DNA of 6,935 nt from Clostridium lundense DSM 17049 (lineage in GTDB: Bacteria > Bacillota > Clostridia > Clostridiales > Clostridiaceae). This document shows, piece after piece, positions 1 through 4,786 of the stretch; position 1 is the stretch's first letter; each line of letters opens with the position of its first letter. Position numbers and translations under genes: made by a program. The notes below the pieces were generated by a model. It searched no databases, was not told the origin of the DNA, and saw nothing but the letters and a program-made list of their open reading frames with translations. The stretch covers positions 1-6,935 of the forward strand of contig NZ_JHVC01000045.1 of NCBI RefSeq assembly GCF_000619945.1, written 5' to 3'.

Positions 1-115
1 ATTTCCCATAGCGTAAGCTAGTAAGACCCCTTGAAGAACACAAGGTTGATAGGCTAGAGGTGTAAGTGTAGCAATACATTCAGCTGACTAGTACTAATAG
101 GTCGAGGGCTTGATC
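1..115 (+). rRNA. rrl: 23S ribosomal RNA, 3' end (partial)
   Basis: This is the last part of domain VI of 23S rRNA and the gene begins outside the window. The sequence shows the typical 3'-terminal stretch ending in GTACTAATAGGTCGAGGGCT, followed by TTGATC, which forms the terminal helix with the 5' end of 23S. The mature end is placed near base 115 by comparison with remembered Firmicute 23S ends, so it may be off by a few bases. A 5S gene follows after about 80 bases, which is the usual bacterial rRNA operon order. Confidence 0.95.
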
Positions 116-135
116 TTAAAATTACTTTGTGCAAT

Positions 136-195
136 TTTGAAAGAATATTTCTTTCAAACTGATTTAAAACGAAATCAAAGATTTCTGTAAATCAG
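136..195 (+). other. 23S-5S spacer with two abutting hairpins
   Basis: Two perfect inverted repeats lie back to back. The first is TTTGAAAGAA (136-145) with TTCTTTCAAA (149-158), a 10-bp stem with a 3-base loop. The second is CTGATTTA (159-166) with TAAATCAG (188-195), with an inner stem GAAATC (171-176) and GATTTC (180-185). They sit just before the 5' end of mature 5S, so they are probably folded spacer RNA that guides cleavage of the pre-rRNA. In Firmicutes pre-5S is cut by RNase M5, but I cannot say which nuclease acts on these stems. They are not terminators, because no T-tract follows and transcription must continue into 5S and tRNA-Lys. Confidence 0.6.
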
Positions 196-197
196 CA

Positions 198-314
198 TCT
201 GGTGATTATGGCTCAAAGGTAACACCCGTTCCCATACCGAACACGAAGGTTAAGCTTTGAAGCGCTGATGGTACTGCAAGGGAGGCCTTGTGGGAGAGTA
301 AGTCGTCGCCAGGT
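198..314 (+). rRNA. rrf: 5S ribosomal RNA
   Basis: Complete 5S rRNA of about 117 nt, the usual clostridial length. The terminal helix pairs CTGGTGA (199-205) with TCGCCAG (306-312). Inside are the conserved loop B/helix III segment ACACCCGTTCCCATACCGAA, the GAAGGTTAAG segment, and the GATGGTACTG and TGGGAGAGTA blocks. It is the last rRNA of the operon that enters from the left, and tRNA-Lys starts about 8 bases after it. Exact ends may differ by one or two bases. Confidence 0.96.
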
Positions 315-321
315 TGTATAT

Positions 322-397
322 GGTTCACTAGCTCAGTCGGTAGAGCACATGACTTTTAATCATGGTGTCCGGGGTTCGATTCCCCGGTGAGCCACCA
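322..397 (+). tRNA. tRNA-Lys (anticodon TTT)
   Basis: A 76-nt cloverleaf with the CCA end encoded. The acceptor stem pairs GGTTCAC (322-328) with GTGAGCC (387-393), with one T-G wobble. The D stem is GCTC/GAGC (331-334, 343-346). The anticodon stem CATGA/TCATG (348-352, 360-364) encloses the loop CTTTTAA with anticodon TTT at 355-357. The variable region is 5 nt, and the T arm is CGGGG-TTCGATT-CCCCG (370-386). The discriminator base A394 is followed by CCA (395-397). It lies directly behind 5S with no promoter between, so it is co-transcribed as the last gene of the rRNA operon. Confidence 0.97.
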
Positions 398-427
398 AAC
401 CCTATCATATTTGATAGGGTTTTTTTA
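398..427 (+). terminator. Intrinsic terminator of the upstream rRNA operon
   Basis: A perfect 10-bp stem AACCCTATCA (398-407) / TGATAGGGTT (412-421) with loop TATT is followed by a run of T through 426. It starts on the base after the tRNA CCA end, so it terminates the 23S-5S-tRNA-Lys transcript and probably helps set the 3' end of the pre-tRNA. Confidence 0.92.
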
Positions 428-489
428 TTTATATAAAATAAGTATTCTAAAAGTAATTTCATGAATAATATTGATATAATAGGTATATA

Positions 490-518
490 TTGACATAGTA
501 ATACCGTTATTATATTAT
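490..518 (+). promoter_or_regulatory. Vegetative (sigma-A type) promoter of the small acidic protein gene
   Basis: The -35 box is TTGACA at 490-495 and the -10 box is TATTAT at 513-518, with the optimal 17-base spacer. Transcription should start near 525, about 40 bases before the start codon at 566. The boxes and spacing equal those of the rRNA promoter at 6565-6593, so strong constitutive expression is expected. No operator-like repeat is seen. Confidence 0.8.
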
Positions 519-565
519 TAAAATAATAGAAATGAAAAATTATATATAAAGGTGGGAATTTTATT

Positions 566-943
566 ATGGCACTTAAAGATAGTATAACTATGGGAATTTC
601 TAAAATTGCTAAGACAGTAGGAGATGGAGCAGCTACGGTAGCAAAAAAATCTGGAGAAATAGTAGAAGTATCTAAATTGAATTTAAGTATATCCACAGAA
701 AAAGATAATATCGATAAATTATATAAAACAATTGGTGAAATTGTATATGAAAAATATAAGAATGGTGAAATAATAGATAAAGATTTAGAGGAAAGTTGTA
801 AATCTATAGTAGAAGCTAATAGAAATATAGAAGAAATAGAAGAAAAGATAACTACTATAAAAGATAAAAAAGAGGAAACATTGGATGCAGAGTGTGATAT
901 AGAATCTGACATTGATAATGAATCTGAGAATAAGGAAGAATAA
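566..943 (+). CDS. Small acidic helical protein of unknown function (125 aa)
   Basis: I do not recognise a named family. The start ATG has a good ribosome binding site (AAAGGTGGG at 548-556) and lies behind a near-consensus promoter. The first 30 residues are Ala/Gly/Lys-rich and amphipathic (MALKDSITMGISKIAKTVGD...), and residues about 38-105 are Glu/Lys/Ile-rich with heptad-like spacing, suggesting a coiled coil. The C-terminus (about 104-125) is very acidic and probably disordered. There is no signal peptide or membrane segment, so it should be cytosolic. The layout of helical N-terminus, 'KLN..IS.EK..I..LY..IGE..Y.K...GE' segment and long helix resembles clostridial proteins that end in a zinc ribbon. 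Here only two cysteines (about residues 78 and 109) are present and no CxxC pair, so a zinc ribbon is absent. That family link is inference from memory. It appears monocistronic. Confidence 0.85.
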   Translation: MALKDSITMGISKIAKTVGDGAATVAKKSGEIVEVSKLNLSISTEKDNIDKLYKTIGEIVYEKYKNGEIIDKDLEESCKSIVEANRNIEEIEEKITTIKDKKEETLDAECDIESDIDNESENKEE

Positions 944-1022
944 CTAGGCAAAATTGAGACATAGCATTTTATAATCTTAAAATTTCAGTAATAAAAACCA
1001 TTTTATAGAGTAAGAATTATTT

Positions 1023-1063
1023 ATAAACCTTCAATATGGTTACATGTTGAAGGTTTATTTATT
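1023..1063 (+). terminator. Terminator-like hairpin after the small acidic protein gene
   Basis: A perfect 12-bp inverted repeat, ATAAACCTTCAA (1023-1034) / TTGAAGGTTTAT (1047-1058), can be extended by inner pairs, and is followed by a T-rich but interrupted tail (TTTATTTATT). It most likely ends the transcript of the 566-943 gene, about 80 bases after its stop codon, and separates it from the peptidase operon. The AT-rich stem and broken T-tract suggest imperfect termination, so some read-through is possible. Confidence 0.65.
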
Positions 1064-1125
1064 AAAATTAAAAAAAATTGCTGTGGCATACTATAAATAA
1101 TTAATTTTTAAAGGAGATAATAAGT

Positions 1126-2166
1126 ATGGAATGTAAGGAATTTCTAAAAAACCTTTGTGAAATTCATTCACCTAGTGGAAGGGAAAGATCAATTTATAAT
1201 GTAATAAAGGATAGATTTCAGGACTTTGGAGAAGTTTCCATAGATAATTTGAATAATATTTATATACATAAAAAGGGCAACAAAAAAGGAAAATTAATGA
1301 TTATGGCTCATGCAGACGAAGTTTTTTTAATGATCACAGATTTAACTAATAATGGTTTTCTCAAATTTAAAAGTAATGGAATAGACCCTAAAGCGCTAGT
1401 ATCACAAGAAGTTATAATTCATGGAAAAAAGACTATAGAAGGAATTATAGGCATAAAGCCACCTCATTTAATGGATGATGAAGAAAGTAAAAAATCCATT
1501 AATATAAATGATCTTTTAATTGATACAGGTTATAGTACTGAGGAACTAAAAAATATAGTTAATATTGGTGATTATGTTACTTTGAAAAGAAGTTTTTATG
1601 AATTATTAAACAATAATGTTACTTGTAAAGCTATTGATGATAGAGCAGGCATAGCAGCTATGTATGAATGTGCTAAAGAAATCGCAAATATAAATCATGA
1701 TATGGATATATATTTTATTTGTTCCTGTCAGGAAGAAGTAGGGCATAGAGGAGCTAAAGTAGCAAGTTATAATATAGCTCCTGACATAGGTATTGCTATA
1801 GATGTAACTTTTGATTCTAGTAATTTAGGGGATAAAGACAGAGAAAATATATTAGGAAATGGGCCAGTTATATGTATTGGACCTAATATACATGTAAAAA
1901 TAAGAGAATTAATTATGAAAATAGCAGATGAATATAATATACCTTATGGAGTTGAAGTAGAGCCAGGAAATACGGGTACAGATGCTTGGGATATACAAAT
2001 AACTGGTCAAGGTATTCCTACACTACTTATATCAATACCTATTAAATATATGCATACATCTGTAGAAATAGTAAATATTCAAGATATAAGAAATACTGGG
2101 AGACTTCTAGCTAAATTTATAGAAAAATTAAATAATGCTGAATTGGAGGAAATACTATGCTTTTAG
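1126..2166 (+). CDS. M42 family metallo-aminopeptidase, paralog 1 (346 aa)
   Basis: Predicted cytosolic dinuclear metal (Zn or Co) aminopeptidase of family M42, which builds tetrahedral dodecamers (TET particles) trimming short peptides. Older annotations call such proteins endoglucanase or CelM. The visible active-site set is complete: His62 and Asp64 (AHADEV), bridging Asp171 (IDDRAG), catalytic Glu203 and ligand Glu204 (QEEVGHRGA), Asp226 (IAIDVTFD) and His310 (KYMHTSVE). The PDZ-like domain motif GIKPPHL is at 109-115. The motif after His62 is unusual: HADEVFLMI instead of the common HMDEIGF-type sequence. The start is supported by AAAGGAG at 1110-1116, 9 bases upstream. No convincing promoter is visible; the best weak -10 is TATAAA at 1092-1097. 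It is the first gene of a three-gene operon and overlaps the next gene by 10 bases. The specificity is unknown. Confidence 0.93.
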   Translation: MECKEFLKNLCEIHSPSGRERSIYNVIKDRFQDFGEVSIDNLNNIYIHKKGNKKGKLMIMAHADEVFLMITDLTNNGFLKFKSNGIDPKALVSQEVIIHGKKTIEGIIGIKPPHLMDDEESKKSININDLLIDTGYSTEELKNIVNIGDYVTLKRSFYELLNNNVTCKAIDDRAGIAAMYECAKEIANINHDMDIYFICSCQEEVGHRGAKVASYNIAPDIGIAIDVTFDSSNLGDKDRENILGNGPVICIGPNIHVKIRELIMKIADEYNIPYGVEVEPGNTGTDAWDIQITGQGIPTLLISIPIKYMHTSVEIVNIQDIRNTGRLLAKFIEKLNNAELEEILCF

Positions 2167-3158
2167 AAACTTTAAGCAATGCATCTGGAGTATCTGGGTA
2201 TGAAGGAGATATAAGAAGTATAATAAAAGAAGTAATAGAAAAGTATGTTGATGACATCATAATAGATAAGATGGGAAATGTTATAGCTCATAAAAAGGGT
2301 AATGGTACAAAAGTTATAATAGATGCACATATGGATGAAGTGGGATTTATAATAACAGGATATAATGAAGATGGAACCTTAAGATTTTATCCATTAGGAA
2401 AAATAAATAGCAAAGTTCCTCCTGCTAAAGTAGTATTTATAGGTGAAAACAAAATAACTGGGGTTATAGGAATAAAGCCAATACATCTTCAAAGCAAGGA
2501 AGAAAAAGGTAGAAGTATGAGCTATTCTGAATATTGTATTGATATTGGCTCAAATTCTAAGGATGAAACAAAAGAAGTAGTTAGATTGGGTGATTATGCA
2601 GTATTTGATACTAAGTTTGGTGATTTTGGTAGAGGACTAGTAAAAGGAAAAGCATTCGATGATAGGATAGGTTGTTGCATTTTAGCAGAAATTTTAAAAG
2701 AAGATTTTCAGTGTGATATCTATGGGGTATTTAATGTTCAAGAAGAAGTAGGTGAGAGAGGAGCTTATATATCATCATTTACTGTAAAGCCGGATATAGG
2801 TATTGTGTTGGAAGGTACTGTATGTGCAGATATGCCTAATATTCCAAAGTATAAAAGAGGAACGGAAATTGGAAATGGACCAGCGATTTCTATAATGGAT
2901 GAGTCAAGTTTATTTAGCTCACAAATATTTGCAGATATAATAAAGGTAGCTAATGAAAAAAGCATTCCATACCAATTAAGAAGAAGTGTTACAGGTGGAA
3001 ATGACGGAGGAGCGATTCATATGTCAGGAGAAGGTGCGAAGGTAGCAACTATATCAGTACCATGTAGATATATACATTCATCTGTTTCGGTAGCTAGTCT
3101 AGAAGATTACCAAAATACATGTAAGCTAGTAATAGAATATATAAGAACATTAGGTTAG
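2157..3158 (+). CDS. M42 family metallo-aminopeptidase, paralog 2 (333 aa)
   Basis: Second M42/TET-type aminopeptidase of the operon, cytosolic, with no signal peptide. It has the most canonical sequence of the three: His58 and Asp60 (DAHMDEVGF), bridging Asp168 (FDDRIG), catalytic Glu196 and ligand Glu197 (QEEVGERGA), and His307 (CRYIHSSV). At the fifth ligand position it has Glu219 (IVLEGT) where paralog 1 has Asp; in the MH clan either acid can bind metal at this site, and this difference may reflect a different substrate or metal preference. The PDZ-like domain motif GIKPIHL is at 105-111, followed by an EEKG segment. The ATG lies inside the end of paralog 1, with ribosome binding site GGAGGA at 2145-2150 and 6 bases of spacing, so translation is probably coupled. 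Paralog 3 begins 14 bases after its stop. Confidence 0.95.
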   Translation: MLLETLSNASGVSGYEGDIRSIIKEVIEKYVDDIIIDKMGNVIAHKKGNGTKVIIDAHMDEVGFIITGYNEDGTLRFYPLGKINSKVPPAKVVFIGENKITGVIGIKPIHLQSKEEKGRSMSYSEYCIDIGSNSKDETKEVVRLGDYAVFDTKFGDFGRGLVKGKAFDDRIGCCILAEILKEDFQCDIYGVFNVQEEVGERGAYISSFTVKPDIGIVLEGTVCADMPNIPKYKRGTEIGNGPAISIMDESSLFSSQIFADIIKVANEKSIPYQLRRSVTGGNDGGAIHMSGEGAKVATISVPCRYIHSSVSVASLEDYQNTCKLVIEYIRTLG

Positions 3159-3172
3159 GGAGGAATTTTATA

Positions 3173-4114
3173 GTGGATAAGTTATTAAGTAATCTTGTAA
3201 ATGCTTTTGGAGTAAGTGGAAATGAAGATGACGTAAGAAATATTATAAAAGATGAATTGAAAGATACAAAATGTATTATAAGTGAAGATAAGATAGGAAA
3301 TCTAATTGTAAAATTAGGAAAAGGGCAAGAAAAAATGATGTTTTGTGCTCATATGGATACTATAGGTTTTATGGTTTCTTTTATAGAGGATAATGGATTA
3401 ATAAGAGTAGAAAAGATAGGCGAATTTAATTCTTCTGATGTAGTACATAATATTGTAAGGTTTAAAAATGGAACTGTTGGAAAGTTATTTTTAAATAAGG
3501 AGCAACTTTTTATAGATATAGGAATAAATACTAGGAAAGATGTTTTGAAGTTAGTTAATGAAGGAGATACAGCATGTTTAGCAGGTTCTTGTTTAAATGT
3601 GGGAGAAGGGAATATAATCAGCTCTAATTTAGACAATAGAGTTGGATGCTATATTCTTTTAAGTTTGGCAAAAGAGTTGCAAAATATTAATAGAGAAACA
3701 TATTTTGTGTTTTCCACACAAAATGAATTAGGAGCAAGAGGTGCTAGAGCGGCAGCACATACTATAAAACCAGATTATTGTATTGTGGTAGATTTAGAGG
3801 GATCAGAAGATGTTATAGAAGGAAAGAATAATATAAAGTTAGGTAAAGGACCGATTATAAAGGTAATGGATAAAACATTAATAATGCATGAAGATATAAA
3901 GAATATGATAGAAGAATCAGCGCAGAAATTAAAATTGAAAGTTCAGTATGTAGTGTCTAATTCTAAATCTGATGGTGGTACTATACACAAAGAGGGTTTA
4001 GGTGTAAAGACAGGTGAGTTATCTGTACCTTGTAGGTATATACATTGCTCATCTGAAATGATAAATATTAAAGATATAGAAGATAGTATTAAATTACTAA
4101 AAGAGTTAGCTTAA
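3173..4114 (+). CDS. Diverged M42-family peptidase paralog 3, probable pseudoenzyme (313 aa)
   Basis: Third M42-like protein of the operon. The metal ligands are kept: His60 and Asp62 (CAHMDTIGF), bridging Asp154 (LDNRVG), Glu185, Asp207 (IVVDLEG) and His291 (CRYIHCSS). The glutamate that acts as general base in M42 enzymes is replaced by Asn184 (STQNELGARG instead of the QEEVG-type motif; codon AAT at 3722-3724). The PDZ-like domain is also shortened: the GIKPxHL-EE segment present in both neighbours is missing, leaving GTVGKLFLNKEQLFIDIG, about 12 residues less. The frame is intact and the conserved C-terminus is present, so this is not decay. The start is GTG at 3173 with GGGAGG at 3158-3163. 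It may bind metal and peptides, or assemble with paralogs 1 and 2, without efficient hydrolysis. Residual activity through another residue cannot be excluded. Confidence 0.9.
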   Translation: MDKLLSNLVNAFGVSGNEDDVRNIIKDELKDTKCIISEDKIGNLIVKLGKGQEKMMFCAHMDTIGFMVSFIEDNGLIRVEKIGEFNSSDVVHNIVRFKNGTVGKLFLNKEQLFIDIGINTRKDVLKLVNEGDTACLAGSCLNVGEGNIISSNLDNRVGCYILLSLAKELQNINRETYFVFSTQNELGARGARAAAHTIKPDYCIVVDLEGSEDVIEGKNNIKLGKGPIIKVMDKTLIMHEDIKNMIEESAQKLKLKVQYVVSNSKSDGGTIHKEGLGVKTGELSVPCRYIHCSSEMINIKDIEDSIKLLKELA

Positions 4115-4120
4115 TATATA

Positions 4121-4165
4121 AAGTAAAAGAAGCCTTAGATTTTAGCTAAGGCTTCTTTTACTTTT
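4121..4165. terminator. Bidirectional intrinsic terminator between convergent operons
   Basis: A perfect 18-bp inverted repeat (4121-4138 with 4146-4163) has a 7-base loop; its GC-richer core is GAAGCCTTAG/CTAAGGCTTC. On the plus strand the core is followed by TTTTACTTTT, and on the minus strand by TTTTACTTTATA, so it can end both the peptidase operon and the leftward cls-glycosylase transcript. The loop and right arm also encode the last residues and stop codon of the minus-strand glycosylase gene. Confidence 0.88.
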
Positions 4166-4776
4166 AACCAATCTTCTGTATACATTTTTTTAAACTCTTC
4201 AGTTCTATTATAAGTTAAAGCAGAAGGATGATACATAGGAAAAATATATCTTTTTAAGTTATTATTATAAACAAGGGTACCATGACATTCTCCTATGGAT
4301 TTAAAATCAGTAAGACTTTTTAATGGCACATTTCCTAAAGTTATTATTATTTTAGGATTTACTAGAGAAATTTCTTTTTCTAGTATAGGCTTAAATAAAT
4401 TAATTTCTGAAGTTTTTGGCGGCCTATTACTTATAGACTTTCTTCCACTAGTAGTTTCTTTAATCTTTATTGGCCTAAAGTAACAAGTATTAGTTATTCT
4501 AATATCTTCTCGTGCTAATCCTATTAGTTCTAAGTAGGATTTAAAATTTTTTCCGGCTACACCAACAAAAGGTTTACCTTCTTCTACTTCTGTTTTTCCT
4601 GGAGCTTCTCCTACAAATAGTATATCACAAGGTACAGGACCATCTCCTGTTATCCACCCTCCAATATTATCTTCCGTATAGCTTTCGGATATTTCTTTTA
4701 TTTTTTGTTTAATAATATCTAATTCACTCATAATACTAGGGAAAACGTATGTTTCCCAACTAAACCTCCCTTTCAT
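4135..4776 (-). CDS. Uracil-DNA glycosylase superfamily protein, family 4-like without Fe-S cysteines
   Basis: Predicted base-excision repair enzyme that removes uracil from DNA. The first active-site motif of the family 4 type is clear (GEAPGKTEVEEGKPFVG, residues 56-72), followed by ITNTCYFRP (94-102), NRPPKTSEI (117-125), a PKIIITLG strand (141-148) and the second active-site motif HPSAL (183-187). Classical family 4 enzymes bind a 4Fe-4S cluster through four cysteines, two of them in an N-terminal CxxC; here only three scattered cysteines exist (about 50, 98, 164) and no CxxC, so the cluster is very likely absent. There is also a Lys/Ser-rich insertion at about 103-116. The start is uncertain: ATG at 4776 has no upstream ribosome binding site, and conserved sequence begins only around Met16 (ATG at 4731). 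It lies 10 bases after the cls stop, so the two are probably co-transcribed. Activity is inferred from family motifs only. Confidence 0.85.
   Translation of the reverse strand: MKGRFSWETYVFPSIMSELDIIKQKIKEISESYTEDNIGGWITGDGPVPCDILFVGEAPGKTEVEEGKPFVGVAGKNFKSYLELIGLAREDIRITNTCYFRPIKIKETTSGRKSISNRPPKTSEINLFKPILEKEISLVNPKIIITLGNVPLKSLTDFKSIGECHGTLVYNNNLKRYIFPMYHPSALTYNRTEEFKKMYTEDWLKVKEALAKI
4736..4776 (-). promoter_or_regulatory. Odd translation-start region of the glycosylase gene
   Basis: On the minus strand the strong Shine-Dalgarno sequence GGGAGG (4770-4765) lies downstream of the first ATG (4776) and 33 bases upstream of the second (4731). Five bases after it a TTG (4759) opens a 7-codon frame ending in TAG (4738-4736), four bases before ATG 4731. 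GGGAAA (4757-4752) can pair with TTTCCC (4744-4739), which would shorten the distance between the Shine-Dalgarno and ATG 4731 to about 14 bases. This favours initiation at 4731 by coupling or by a folded leader, but neither is shown. Confidence 0.35.
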
Positions 4777-4786
4777 TTGTGCTATA

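Noticed and set aside
322..397. tRNA-Lys with a G-U pair near the top of the acceptor stem, possibly an alanine identity element
   Set aside because: The pair is U3-G70, not the G3-U70 pair that marks tRNA-Ala, and the anticodon is clearly TTT for lysine.
398..565. Integration site or mobile element next to the tRNA gene
   Set aside because: No integrase, no repeat of the tRNA 3' end and no insertion-sequence ends are visible in the window; the tRNA is followed directly by its terminator.
328..951. Long minus-strand open frame (207 codons) across the tRNA and the small acidic protein gene
   Set aside because: It reads antisense through tRNA-Lys, the terminator and the promoter, is Ser/Ile-rich as expected of an AT-rich shadow frame, and conflicts with a plus-strand gene that has promoter and ribosome binding site.
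954..975. TTGAGA followed by TATAAT after the small acidic protein gene
   Set aside because: The spacer is only 10 bases, and a terminator-like hairpin lies between this point and the peptidase operon.
1078..1106. Promoter of the peptidase operon (TTGCTG with a downstream AT-rich -10, or a sigma-54-like TGGCA at 1085)
   Set aside because: Spacing or hexamers fit poorly, and the sigma-54 partner TTGCA element is missing, so no promoter is called.
2765..2965. Minus-strand open frame inside M42 paralog 2
   Set aside because: Shadow of a well-supported gene, with no ribosome binding site or recognisable protein features.
3349..3636. Minus-strand open frame inside M42 paralog 3
   Set aside because: Shadow of the plus-strand gene, whose frame carries the conserved peptidase motifs.
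4295..4483. Plus-strand open frame inside the glycosylase gene
   Set aside because: Antisense to conserved glycosylase motifs; no independent support.
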